From CAYFPX01 sp964501915 (lineage in GTDB: Bacteria > Myxococcota_A > UBA796 > CAJQPC01), in contig CAZCVP010000015.1 in NCBI GenBank assembly GCA_964501915.1, forward strand, positions 1-61,054: a stretch of 61,054 bases of DNA, in the 5' to 3' direction. Below are positions 41,113-49,026 of this stretch, in pieces. The position numbers and the translations under genes are program-made. The notes under the pieces are model-generated. The model was given only the letters and a program-made list of their open reading frames with translations, was not told the origin of the DNA and searched no databases. Position 1 is the stretch's first letter. Each line of letters starts with the position of its first letter.

Positions 41113-42119
41113 GCCGCATCGTCGACCCCGCGCAGCCGGAGGCCCCGGATCCCGCGCTGCGGCCGCGCAACCTCGAGGAGTACGTCGGCCAGGAGCGCAT
41201 CAAGGACAACCTGAAGGTCTACATCCGGGCCGCGCTCCAGCGCGGCGAGGCCCTGGCCCACGTCCTGCTCGCCGGCCCGCCGGGCCTGGGCAAGACCTCC
41301 CACGCCTACATCCTCGCCCAGGAGCTCGGTGTCGAGGTCCACACCGCCTCCGGGCCGACCCTGGAGCGCGGCGGCGACCTGGCAGCGCTCTTGAACAACC
41401 TCCAGGAGCGGGAGGTGCTGTTCATCGACGAGATCCACCGGCTCCACCGCGCCGTCGAGGAGGTGCTCTACCCGGCGATGGAGGACTACGAGATCGACGT
41501 GCTGCTCGGCTCCGGGCCCGGTGCCCAGTCGGTGAAGCTGCCCCTGAGACCCTTCACGCTGGTCGGCGCCACCACCCGAAGCGGCCTGCTCACCTCGCCG
41601 CTGCGGGCCCGGTTCGGCATCCAGGCCACCTTCGACTTCTACACCCCCGAGGAGCTGCTGATCATCATCCAGCGCTCCGCCGGGCGCCTCGGGGTGCCGA
41701 TCTCCGACGAGGGCGCCACCGAGCTCGCCTGTCGCAGCCGCGGCACCCCCCGCATCGCCAACCGCCTGCTCAAGCGGGTCCGGGACTTCGCCCAGGTCGA
41801 GGGCGACGGCACCATCGACCTGGACATCACCCGCATCGCCCTGGGCCGCCTCGCCGTCGACGCCGAGGGCCTCGACAGCATGGACCGCCGCATCCTGGAG
41901 GCCATCGCCGTCAAGTTCGAGGGCGGTCCCGTCGGGCTCACCAACCTCGCCGCAGCGATCGGCGAGGAGTCGGGCACCATCGAGGAGGTCTACGAGCCCT
42001 ACCTGATCCAGCAGGGCCTGCTCCAGCGCACGGCACGGGGCCGGATCATCACCGCCCGCGGCCTGCGGCACCTCGGCGTCGTCGCCCAGCTCCACAGCCC
42101 CGTCCCCGAGCTCTTCTGA
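41109..42119 (+). CDS. ruvB: Holliday junction ATP-dependent DNA helicase RuvB
   Basis: 336 residues. AAA+ motor with Walker A GPPGLGKTSHA near 56, Walker B VLFIDEIHRL near 105, sensor VGATTRSGLL near 155, arginine-finger region PLRARFGI, and a winged-helix C-terminus (LQRTARGRIITARGLRHLG). Preceded by LRPRNLEEYVGQ, the family N-terminal signature. Two hexamers drive branch migration with RuvA. It ends in the ATG of the DUF192 lipoprotein gene. Confidence 0.97.
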   Translation: MSRIVDPAQPEAPDPALRPRNLEEYVGQERIKDNLKVYIRAALQRGEALAHVLLAGPPGLGKTSHAYILAQELGVEVHTASGPTLERGGDLAALLNNLQEREVLFIDEIHRLHRAVEEVLYPAMEDYEIDVLLGSGPGAQSVKLPLRPFTLVGATTRSGLLTSPLRARFGIQATFDFYTPEELLIIIQRSAGRLGVPISDEGATELACRSRGTPRIANRLLKRVRDFAQVEGDGTIDLDITRIALGRLAVDAEGLDSMDRRILEAIAVKFEGGPVGLTNLAAAIGEESGTIEEVYEPYLIQQGLLQRTARGRIITARGLRHLGVVAQLHSPVPELF

Positions 42120-42541
42120 TGTGGCTCACCCTGGTGCTCGTCGGCTGCGTCAACGCCCACAAGCCGCAGCTCCCGACCATCACCCTGGTCGTCGGGGGCC
42201 ACGAGGTGGTGGCCGAGGTCGCCGACGACCCCCAGGAGCGCCAGCAGGGCCTGATGTACCGCAAGGGGCTCGGCGAGGACGCCGGGATGTTGTTCGTCTA
42301 CCCGCGACCGAGCACCCGCTCCTTCTGGATGGAGAACACCCAGATCCCGCTGTCCATCGCCTTCATCCGCGAGGACGGCACCGTGGCCACCATCAAGGAC
42401 ATGGTCCCGTTCGACCGGACCAGCGTGCCCTCGGAGGCGGTGGTGCTCCACGCCCTGGAGATGCCCCAGGGGTGGTTCGCGGAACACGACGTCCACCCTG
42501 GCACATCCGTCGAGGGACTGCCCGGTCCGAGCCAGGACTGA
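42119..42541 (+). CDS. DUF192-family lipoprotein
   Basis: 140 residues. MWLTLVLVGC is a short lipoprotein signal with Cys10. The DUF192 domain follows: ADDPQERQQGLMYRKGLGEDAGMLFVY, STRSFWMENTQIPLSIAFI and MPQGWFAEHDVHPG are all family hallmarks. The domain is common in small secreted proteins; its biochemical role is unknown. It is translationally coupled to ruvB (TGATG), an odd partner for a DNA-repair operon and probably just positional. Confidence 0.88.
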   Translation: MWLTLVLVGCVNAHKPQLPTITLVVGGHEVVAEVADDPQERQQGLMYRKGLGEDAGMLFVYPRPSTRSFWMENTQIPLSIAFIREDGTVATIKDMVPFDRTSVPSEAVVLHALEMPQGWFAEHDVHPGTSVEGLPGPSQD

Positions 42542-42588
42542 GGCCCCCGGGCGCGCACCCCGTGTGGCCGACCCCGAAAAGCGACACT

Positions 42589-43506
42589 ATGATGCCGGCC
42601 ATGTCGGGCTCAGGGTCTCATCCGGCGGTACTGGAAACCGAGGCTCCGAGCCGGGGGGCTCGGGTCCAGGCCACCCTCGCGCGCGGCGTCGAGACCCACG
42701 GCGTCGGCCTGCACACGGGCGCCCTGGTCAACGTGCGCATCGTGCCGGCTCCCGCGGGCGCCGGCGTGCTCTTCGCCCGCACCGACCTGCCCGGCTCCCC
42801 GGCCGTGCCGGCCCACTGCACCTGGGTGGCTGACACCCGCATGGCCACGACCCTCGCCCGGGGGCGGGCCCGGGTCTCCACGGGCGAGCACCTGCTCGCC
42901 GCGCTGATGGCGATGGGGCTGGACAACGCTCGGATCGAGGTCGACGGCCCGGAGATCCCGATCCTCGACGGCTCGGCGCTTCAGTGGGTGGAGCTGCTGG
43001 AGGGCGCTGGGCGCCTGGACCAGGAGGCGAAGCCGCTGGAGCTGATCGTCAAGCGACGGGTCGAGGTCATCAACGGCGATCGGCAGGTCCGGCTCGTGCC
43101 GTCCGACCACCTGGAGATCGACGCCACCATCGCCTTCCCCCACCCGGCCATCGGCGAGCAGACGCTGGCCCTGGTGCTGGACGCCCAGACCTTCAAGGAC
43201 GAGGTCTGCTGGGCCCGCACCTTCGGCTTCCTGGAGCACGTCGAGCTGCTGCGGTCCCGGGGGCTGGCCCGCGGTGGTGACCTGGACAATGCGCTGGTCT
43301 ATGACCGCGACGGCGTGATCAACCCCGGGGGAGCGCGGGCACTGGATGAGCCGGTGCGCCACAAGGTCCTGGACCTCGTCGGTGACGTGGCCCTGCTCGG
43401 CGGTCGGCTGCGCGGGCGGCTGGAGGCCCTGCGGCCGGGGCACGGGATGACGCTGGCGCTGATGAAGGCCTTGTTGGCGGATCCGGGGGCCTACGAGATC
43501 GGGTGA
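42589..43506 (+). CDS. lpxC: UDP-3-O-acyl-N-acetylglucosamine deacetylase (lipid A synthesis)
   Basis: About 305 residues, standard for LpxC. It commits UDP-GlcNAc to lipid A by deacetylation, a cytoplasmic zinc reaction. GVGLHTGALVNVRI, the zinc His in STGEHLLAAL, the catalytic Glu and FGFLEHVE region, DNALVYDRDG and the second zinc His/Asp in DEPVRHKVLDLVGD are all present. Starts at 42589, 42592 and 42601 are possible; none has a clear Shine-Dalgarno. Its presence shows the host makes a lipopolysaccharide outer membrane. It lies 47 bases after the DUF192 gene. Confidence 0.95.
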   Translation: MMPAMSGSGSHPAVLETEAPSRGARVQATLARGVETHGVGLHTGALVNVRIVPAPAGAGVLFARTDLPGSPAVPAHCTWVADTRMATTLARGRARVSTGEHLLAALMAMGLDNARIEVDGPEIPILDGSALQWVELLEGAGRLDQEAKPLELIVKRRVEVINGDRQVRLVPSDHLEIDATIAFPHPAIGEQTLALVLDAQTFKDEVCWARTFGFLEHVELLRSRGLARGGDLDNALVYDRDGVINPGGARALDEPVRHKVLDLVGDVALLGGRLRGRLEALRPGHGMTLALMKALLADPGAYEIG

Positions 43507-43525
43507 GGGGCGGGGCAGTGCCCGC

Positions 43526-43557
43526 AAAACGACAAAGGCCGCCTCGCGGCGGAGGCA
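43526..43557 (-). terminator. Probable intrinsic terminator of the small minus-strand transcript
   Basis: On the minus strand CCGCC, loop GCGA (a GNRA tetraloop), GGCGG, followed by CC and an interrupted T tract (TTTGTCGTTTT). A GCCTC/GAGGC pairing is an alternative stem. It lies 28 bases after the stop of the 14-codon ORF. No T tract follows on the plus strand, so it is not an lpxC terminator. Confidence 0.5.
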
Positions 43558-43584
43558 GCCTCTCAGCCGAGCACCCTGAAGTAG

Positions 43585-43629
43585 CTACTTCTTCGGGGGC
43601 TTGGGACGGGGCGACGGGCGCCAACGCAT
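43585..43629 (-). CDS. Putative 14-residue basic peptide with its own promoter and terminator
   Basis: A 15-codon frame (MRWRPSPRPKPPKK, then TAG) preceded by a near-consensus GGAGGT four bases before the ATG. A TTGACA-N17-CAGACT promoter lies 60-85 bases upstream and a GNRA-loop hairpin with T tract downstream, together making a transcript of about 150 nucleotides. The peptide is strongly basic and proline-rich, with no hydrophobic segment, so it could bind RNA, the ribosome or membranes. A small regulatory RNA that happens to carry a short ORF is the alternative. Nothing else explains the 208-bp gap between lpxC and the methyltransferase. Confidence 0.4.
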   Translation of the reverse strand: MRWRPSPRPKPPKK

Positions 43630-43685
43630 CGGGACCTCCAGGGGGCGGTGATCGTCGTTCCCGGTCGGGTCGACGGGTCGCTCAC

Positions 43686-43714
43686 AGTCTGTCCTGCCGG
43701 TGGTCCCCTGTCAA
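43686..43714 (-). promoter_or_regulatory. Near-consensus sigma-70 promoter for the small transcript
   Basis: On the minus strand: TTGACA (43714-43709), exactly 17 bases, CAGACT (43691-43686). Transcription would begin near 43679, about 50 bases before the tiny ORF. A perfect -35 hexamer stands out in DNA of this GC content. Confidence 0.5.
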
Positions 43715-43715
43715 G

Positions 43716-44681
43716 GTGGAGGTCAGCCTGCTACAGGTCCGCATGGCCCTCGCCGACGCACGACTTCCCGGTGGCTCCCGGCTGGAGCTGCCCGACGGTC
43801 CCCCCTACCCCTGCACAGACCTGGGACCCTGGGTCGGGTCCTCGTTCACGATGCCGGCCGGCGACCCTCGGCTTCCGGAGCTCCACGAGGGCGGCTCCGC
43901 CCCCGCTCCCCCCTTCGAGAACCTCGTCGGCGCCCGGACCGCCTGGCAGGATCCCGACCTGTCGGGCTGGCTCGACTTCCTGGATCCGTCGGCCCCGAAC
44001 CACCGGGACAAGCTGCTGGAGCGAGCCGTCTACCTCCACCACTGGGGCCCGGCCCTGGCGGGGGCCCGGCGGGTGCTCGACCTCGGGTGCGGCACCGGTC
44101 GCTTCACGGCCTGGCTGCTGGACCAGGGCCTGGAGGTCGAGGCCGTCGACCCGGACCTGCGCAGCCTCTGGCGCCTCGCCCAGCACGCCCGCGGGCGGCC
44201 CGGGAGCCTGGACCTGCACTGGTCGACCGGCGAGCGCCTGCCGGAGCTGGCGCCTGTCGACGCCGTGGTGGCGGCGGAGGTGCTCTGCTACGCCGAAGAC
44301 CCGGCTCGGGTCCTGCAGCGCCTGGCCGAGGTCCTGCCCCGGGGAGCCCCGCTGCTCGCCAGCGTCGAAGCCCGCTGGGGCTGGGGCGCCGCCCTGGATG
44401 CCCCCAGCGGCTCCCTGGAGACGCTGCTGGGGGACGGCGTGGTCCAAATCCCCGGAGATCGCTGGGTGCGCACCTTCACCGAGCGCGACCTGCGAGCGCT
44501 GCTCGCGGACTGGGAGATCGAGCTGCTCCTGCCGACCCACTACGTCAAGTCCGGTCCCTTCGAGCTGGCCGGCGGCCTGGAGCACCTGGAGCACGTGCTG
44601 GCCTGGGACGCGCGGCTCCAGGCCCACCCGGTGACGGCACCGTGGAATCGGGCCTGGACGGTGGTGGCCCGCAGAGGCTGA
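43716..44681 (+). CDS. SAM-dependent class I methyltransferase
   Basis: About 321 residues from GTG 43716; ATG 43743 is an equally possible start, and neither has a strong ribosome-binding site. The Rossmann core has motif I RVLDLGCGTGRFTAW near 123, EVEAVDPDL (ribose-binding acid), ELAPVDAVVAAEVLCY near 185 and LPRGAPLLASVEARWG. The N-terminal 110 residues (LPGGSRLELPDGP, SGWLDFLDPSAPNHRDKLLERAVYLHHW) include a family-specific cap. The substrate is unknown. It lies 15 bases before the B12/radical-SAM gene and could act in the same pathway. Confidence 0.85.
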   Translation: MEVSLLQVRMALADARLPGGSRLELPDGPPYPCTDLGPWVGSSFTMPAGDPRLPELHEGGSAPAPPFENLVGARTAWQDPDLSGWLDFLDPSAPNHRDKLLERAVYLHHWGPALAGARRVLDLGCGTGRFTAWLLDQGLEVEAVDPDLRSLWRLAQHARGRPGSLDLHWSTGERLPELAPVDAVVAAEVLCYAEDPARVLQRLAEVLPRGAPLLASVEARWGWGAALDAPSGSLETLLGDGVVQIPGDRWVRTFTERDLRALLADWEIELLLPTHYVKSGPFELAGGLEHLEHVLAWDARLQAHPVTAPWNRAWTVVARRG

Positions 44682-44696
44682 CAGTAAGCTCCGTGG

Positions 44697-46226
44697 GTGC
44701 GCGTCCTCATCGTCCAGCCCCCCCGTCGCTACTGGCCCTTCACCTCCGAAGGCGACAATTACCTGCTCCAGCAGGCCCTGCCGGCCCTGGCGGCGGTGGC
44801 CCGGGAGGCGGGCCACGAGGTCCGGGTGGTGGACTGCCTGCCGATGCACGTCGGCTGGCGCACGCTCTTCCACCTGGTGCGCGAGTTCCGGCCCCAGGTG
44901 GTGGGTTGTGGCGAGAACCACGCGCTCTACGCCTCGGAGGCCCTGCGCTTCTTCCGCCTGGTGAAGGAGGCCTGCCCAGAGGCCTTCACGGTCGCCGGGG
45001 GGGGCCACTTCACCAACCTCGCCCACCGCTACGCGGACCACGCCGACATCGACGCCATCGTGGTCGGCGAAGGTGAGCAGACCTTCGCCGAGCTGCTGGA
45101 GGTCCTCGCCGGCGGCGATGGCGACCTCGAGCGGGTGGACGGCCTGGCCTTCGGCCGCGACGGCGAGCTGGTTCGGACCGCGAGCCGCAGGCTGGTGAAG
45201 GACCTCGATAGCCTTCCGCTGCCCGCCTACGACCTGATGCCGATGCACCTCTACGGCACCAGTCGCTACCTCTTCTCCCCCGGCGGCACCACCATCCACC
45301 ACTCCCGGGGCTGCGTCTCGAGCTGCAGCTTCTGCGCCTGGTGGACCACCATGGCCGACCGCAAGATCGACGAGCACGGCAACACCCGCCTCTCGCCTCG
45401 CTGGCGCACCAAGTCCGTCGACCGGGTGATGGAGGAGATCGAGCTGCTGTACCACAAGTACGGCAAGCGCTCCCACGTGTGGGTCGACGAGTCCTGGAAC
45501 ATCGATCCCCGCTTCAACCTGGCGTTCTCCGAGGCGCTGATCGCCTCGGGCATGAAGACGAAGTGGTTCGCCTTCATGCGGGCCGACTGCATCGTGCGCG
45601 ACGAGGAGCGCGGCATCCTGGAGGCCCAGGTCCGGGCCGGGCTCTCCCACATCCTCATCGGCGTGGAGCGGGCCGAGGACGACTCCCTGTCGTCGCTGGA
45701 CAAGCGCTTCTACACCGGCGGTGTCGCCGAGCAGGCGATCCGCATCTTCAAGGAGAGGTACCCGGAGGTCTTCATCCAGGCGACCTTCATCGTCGGCGTC
45801 AAGGAGGAGGACCACCAGAGCCTGGAGCGCCAGGTCGACCTGGCCCTGAAGCTCGACGTGGACTTCCCCGCCTTCCACCCGATCACGCCGGTGCCCGGCA
45901 CGCCGATCTACGACGAAGCCCTGGCCAACGGCCACATCACCGAGGGCGACTTCGACGACTTCGACTGGCTCAGCCCGGTGCTCGACAGCGACTACCTGGA
46001 CCGCCACGAGATCGCCCAGGCGCTCTACGAGATGAACAAGCGCTTCGTGAACCCGAAGTGGATGCTGCGCGGGCTCGGCAGCCGGGTGGACTACAAGCGG
46101 GACATGTACCGCTGGTTCGTCAAGGTGAGCGCCTCGATGGCGGTGGACGCCGTGCGCAAGCGCATCAACCCGCTGAACGTCGAGCACTACCAGCAGCTCG
46201 TGAAGCCGCGGTGGTTCGACGCCTGA
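44697..46226 (+). CDS. B12-binding-domain radical SAM protein
   Basis: 509 residues from GTG 44697. The N-terminal cobalamin-binding-type Rossmann domain (1-140; VLIVQPPRRYWPF, VVGEGEQTF) has no DxHxxG motif, so cobalamin may bind base-on or not at all. The radical-SAM core has the iron-sulphur motif CVSSCSFC near 205-212, VDESWNIDPR, and LIGVERAEDDSL, ATFIVGVKEEDH. The C-terminal 100 residues are helical with MLRGLGSRVDYKRDMYRW. Related proteins do methylation or ring-forming chemistry in hopanoid, carotenoid and natural-product pathways; the substrate here is unknown. The adjacent methyltransferase may share it. Confidence 0.9.
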   Translation: MRVLIVQPPRRYWPFTSEGDNYLLQQALPALAAVAREAGHEVRVVDCLPMHVGWRTLFHLVREFRPQVVGCGENHALYASEALRFFRLVKEACPEAFTVAGGGHFTNLAHRYADHADIDAIVVGEGEQTFAELLEVLAGGDGDLERVDGLAFGRDGELVRTASRRLVKDLDSLPLPAYDLMPMHLYGTSRYLFSPGGTTIHHSRGCVSSCSFCAWWTTMADRKIDEHGNTRLSPRWRTKSVDRVMEEIELLYHKYGKRSHVWVDESWNIDPRFNLAFSEALIASGMKTKWFAFMRADCIVRDEERGILEAQVRAGLSHILIGVERAEDDSLSSLDKRFYTGGVAEQAIRIFKERYPEVFIQATFIVGVKEEDHQSLERQVDLALKLDVDFPAFHPITPVPGTPIYDEALANGHITEGDFDDFDWLSPVLDSDYLDRHEIAQALYEMNKRFVNPKWMLRGLGSRVDYKRDMYRWFVKVSASMAVDAVRKRINPLNVEHYQQLVKPRWFDA

Positions 46227-46640
46227 TCACAGGGCGAGGGCCTGGACCACCTCGAAGGCCATCCAGCCCATGGCCACCACCTGCACCGCGTAGAAGCAGA
46301 AGCGCACGTTGACGGCCAGGGTGCTGCCCGAGAGCAGGTGCGCCGAGGTCTGGAGCACCCGAGCCCCGAGCACCGCCAGGGCCACCAGCCCGAAGGGCTC
46401 GTCCGGGAGCTCGAGCAGGCGCCCGGCCAGCACCACGGCGGCGAAGATCGGCAGGTTCTCGACGCAGTTCATGTGGGCCCGGTTCAGCCGCCGGTACCAC
46501 TCGGGTCCGTGGGGCTCCCCCGACCTGAAGTCGTCGGAGCGCTGCCGCCCCCGCAGGACCTGGACGACCCGGTGACCGGCGATCGCCAGGACCAGCAGCA
46601 AGGTCCAGCAGACGAAGCCCATGAGCGCGAACAGGTCCAT
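46227..46640 (-). CDS. MAPEG-family membrane protein
   Basis: 137 residues with four hydrophobic helices (ALMGFVCWTLLLVLAIAG, LPIFAAVVLAGRL, VALAVLGARVLQTSA, FYAVQVVAMGWMAF). RRLNRAHMNCVENLPIF between helices 1 and 2 is the MAPEG signature (R-A-x-x-N-x-x-E) that binds glutathione in microsomal transferases. It is probably an integral inner-membrane glutathione transferase or related isomerase. ATG 46640 overlaps the stop of the FGE-like gene (TGATG), so the two are coupled. It converges with the radical-SAM gene, ending at the adjacent base. Confidence 0.88.
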   Translation of the reverse strand: MDLFALMGFVCWTLLLVLAIAGHRVVQVLRGRQRSDDFRSGEPHGPEWYRRLNRAHMNCVENLPIFAAVVLAGRLLELPDEPFGLVALAVLGARVLQTSAHLLSGSTLAVNVRFCFYAVQVVAMGWMAFEVVQALAL

Positions 46641-47422
46641 CACCGAGTCTCCTGACAGCACCGGAAGCCGGTCGAGTAGTCGTGGTAGCTGCGGCCGTGG
46701 GCCGTGGTGACGTAGCCGCAGCCATTGCCGTTCATCGAGGCGTCGGCGTAGAAGCCGCCGCGGAAGACCCCGCTCGCCTCGTCGACCCACTCGTGCAGGT
46801 TGCCGTGCAGATCGAAGACCCCCCAGACGCTCTCGCAGTCGGCGAAGTCCCCTCCCGGGGCGACGGTGCCGGGCTGCTGGTTGATGCCGGGGTCGTTCAT
46901 GTGCTCGCCGTCCCAGACGCCCTCGCTGGTGCCGAAGTAGTCGATGACCGGGTGGGAGCCGTCGTAGTCGTCGTTGCAGGCCCCTTCAACGTGGGTGTCG
47001 CCATAGGGCCAGGTGTGGCCCTGGGGGCCCCGGCAGGCGAGGTCCCACTCGGCGTCGGTGCAGAGGCGCTTGCCGGCGGCCTCGCAGGCGGCGGCGGCCT
47101 CGTCGCCGGAGAGGTAGCCCTGGGGGACCTGGCCGCGGCGGGCGACGGCCCGCACCGTGCGGCCGGACACGGTCTCGTAGGGGCTGGACGCCACCCAGGA
47201 CCCGTCGACGAGCTCCTCCAGCGCCGCCTCGAAGCGGTCGATGCAGAAGGCGCCGCCGACGTGGGCCATGGTGGGGGGGCAGGGGCCGGCGGTGCCCGTG
47301 TCGTCGGTCTCCGTGTCCTCGCTGTCCGAGTCCAGGGCCGTGGTCGCCTGGCTGTCGCCTGTGTTGGAGGTGTCCGGGTCGTCGCCGCCCCCACAGGCCA
47401 GCGCCAGCAGCCAGAGCCTCAC
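46640..47422 (-). CDS. FGE/SUMF1-domain lipoprotein
   Basis: 260 residues from GTG 47422 (GTGA overlap with cysH). Lipobox WLLALAC with Cys near residue 9, then a Ser/Asp/Thr linker (DSDSEDTETDDTGT) and a formylglycine-generating-enzyme-like domain: FCIDRFEAAL, YLSGDEAAAACEAAGKRLCT, EWDLACRGPQG, VFDLHGNLHEWVDE, FRGGFYAD and the ending STGFRCC. The fold is used by sulfatase-activating enzymes, but most lipid-anchored bacterial copies have unknown roles. Eight or more Cys suggest disulphides in the periplasm. Whether the copper-binding Cys pair of true FGE is present cannot be settled by eye. Confidence 0.88.
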   Translation of the reverse strand: MRLWLLALACGGGDDPDTSNTGDSQATTALDSDSEDTETDDTGTAGPCPPTMAHVGGAFCIDRFEAALEELVDGSWVASSPYETVSGRTVRAVARRGQVPQGYLSGDEAAAACEAAGKRLCTDAEWDLACRGPQGHTWPYGDTHVEGACNDDYDGSHPVIDYFGTSEGVWDGEHMNDPGINQQPGTVAPGGDFADCESVWGVFDLHGNLHEWVDEASGVFRGGFYADASMNGNGCGYVTTAHGRSYHDYSTGFRCCQETR

Positions 47423-48075
47423 CCCTTCACCATCAACCGCGTGTGGATGCCGCACTCCGTGTGGCCACGGGCGAAGAGCCTCCCGTCGCGCTCGCTCTCC
47501 CCGGGCCGCAGCTTGCGCGTGCACGGCTCACAGCCCACCGAGCCGTAGCCCATGGTCAGCAGGGGGTGGATCGGCACCGAGTGCTCGGCCAGGTACGCCA
47601 TGACCCAGGCCCGGTCCACGTAGGCCAGGGGGTTGATCTTCACGAAGCCCACCGCGTCGCGCTCGATGGCCGGGATGCCGGCCCGCAGGCCGCCCTGGTC
47701 ACCTCTGCGGGCGTTGACCCAGGCCTGCTTGCCCTCCAGGGCCTCGGCCAGGGGCTGGACCTTGCGGTGGTCGCAGCAGGCCAGGCGGTCCTCGCGCCAG
47801 GTCGGACCGAAGGGCCTGGGCCGCTTGCCGATGATCTCGACGTCCAGCAGGTCCTCGATGTCCTCGGCGTAGTCCAGGGTCTCCTGGAAGTGGAAGCTGG
47901 TGTCGAGGAAGACGCAGCTCACCTCGTCCCAGTGCTGGCGGGCCATGTGGAGCAGGCAGATGCCGCCGGGTCCCAGCCCCGTCGTGAAGGCCAGGCTCTC
48001 GCCGTAGGTGTCCATCGCCCAGTACAGCAGGTCCTGGGGCGACAGGCTGGTCGGTGTCAGTACGGGGGCGGCCAC
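47419..48075 (-). CDS. cysH: Assimilatory adenylylsulfate (APS/PAPS) reductase
   Basis: 218 residues from GTG 48075. It reduces activated sulfate to sulfite in cysteine synthesis. LAFTTGLGPGGICLLH is the nucleotide-binding loop; the catalytic Cys lies in ECGIH near the C-terminus. The CC pair in LACCDHRK plus GCEPC form the CC-CxxC iron-sulphur ligands of the APS-using (4Fe-4S) type, so APS is the more likely substrate. No other sulfate-assimilation gene is present in the window; downstream are an FGE-like lipoprotein and a MAPEG protein, coupled by overlap. Confidence 0.93.
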   Translation of the reverse strand: MAAPVLTPTSLSPQDLLYWAMDTYGESLAFTTGLGPGGICLLHMARQHWDEVSCVFLDTSFHFQETLDYAEDIEDLLDVEIIGKRPRPFGPTWREDRLACCDHRKVQPLAEALEGKQAWVNARRGDQGGLRAGIPAIERDAVGFVKINPLAYVDRAWVMAYLAEHSVPIHPLLTMGYGSVGCEPCTRKLRPGESERDGRLFARGHTECGIHTRLMVKG

Positions 48076-48113
48076 GGCACCCAGACCTAACGCGGCTCCG
48101 GTTAGGAGTAGAC

Positions 48114-48794
48114 ATGGCGATCGCCTTCTTCGACCTCGACAAGACCCTCGTGGGCCAGAACACGGGCCGTCTCTGGGTCCGCTCCGAGCTGCGCCAGGGG
48201 CACCTGAGCCGGTTCCAGTTCCTGCGGGCGACCGGGTGGTTCGTGCGCTACCGCATCGGCCTCGCCGACATGGAGGACGCCCTGCGTCTCGCCATCGCCA
48301 CCCTCGCCGGCAGCCTGGAGAGCGACTTCGCCGAGCGCACGCGTGCCTTCTACGAGCGGGAGTGCCGCGACCTGGTCCGCCCCGGCGCGCTGGCCGCGGT
48401 GGAGAACCACCGCCTCAACGGCGACGCCCTGGTGCTGCTCACCACCACCTCCAGCTACCTCTCCGAGGAGTTCGCCCGGGACCTCGTCTTCGACGAGATC
48501 CTCTGCAACCGCTTCGAGGTCGACGCCGACGGCCGCTTCACCGGTCGAGCGGTCGAGCCCCTCTGCTTCCGCGAGGGCAAGCTGCTGCACGCGCAGCGGT
48601 GCGCGGAGGCGCGGGGAGTGGACCTCAGGGACTGCAGCTTCTACACCGACTCGGTCGCCGACCTCTCGGTGCTCGAGGCGGTGGGCAGGCCCGTGGTGGT
48701 CGACCCGGACCCCCGCCTGCGTCGCAAGGCGCGCTCCCGGGGCTGGCCGATCGTGGACTGGGACTCGGGGGACGGAGAGGCGCGGGTCGCCTGA
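48114..48794 (+). CDS. HAD-superfamily subfamily IB hydrolase (phosphoserine phosphatase-like)
   Basis: 226 residues. Motif I AFFDLDKTLVGQNTG at 4-18 (nucleophile Asp7, Asp9), motif II LLTTTSSYLSEEF near 104, motif III Lys in FREGKLLHAQ near 146, motif IV YTDSVADLSVLE near 177. The family includes SerB-like phosphatases and 1-acyl-glycerol-phosphate-linked HAD-IB proteins; the VDPDPRLRRKARSRGWPI ending is typical of the latter. GGAG seven bases before ATG 48114. Its last codon and stop lie inside the left copy of the 17-bp direct repeat. Confidence 0.92.
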   Translation: MAIAFFDLDKTLVGQNTGRLWVRSELRQGHLSRFQFLRATGWFVRYRIGLADMEDALRLAIATLAGSLESDFAERTRAFYERECRDLVRPGALAAVENHRLNGDALVLLTTTSSYLSEEFARDLVFDEILCNRFEVDADGRFTGRAVEPLCFREGKLLHAQRCAEARGVDLRDCSFYTDSVADLSVLEAVGRPVVVDPDPRLRRKARSRGWPIVDWDSGDGEARVA

Positions 48795-48802
48795 TCAGAC
48801 CG
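48786..48802 (+). repeat. Left copy of 17-bp direct repeat flanking the 48.8-52.7 kb block
   Basis: GTCGCCTGATCAGACCG, centred on the palindrome CTGATCAG. It contains the last codons and stop of the HAD gene. An identical copy is at 52745-52761. The bases on either side differ between the two copies. Confidence 0.85.
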
Positions 48803-48932
48803 GAGGTCCGGCCCCGAGTGTGAGACCGATCACCGAGGTGGTCGGCGCTCCATCCCCGAGGTCTAGCGTGACGGGTCGCTCCCTGGACCTCGCTGCGTTG
48901 GCGTCGGGCTCCGCCGCGGGAATCGAGGCCGG

Positions 48933-48987
<55 letters not shown>

Positions 48988-49026
48988 CACGACCACGACC
49001 ACGAGAACGAAGACGAACCCCCGGTG

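Noticed and set aside
43507..43530. Plus-strand terminator for lpxC (GGGGC-AGTG-CCC hairpin)
   Set aside because: Short stem followed by AAAAC rather than a T tract, so not a convincing intrinsic terminator on that strand.
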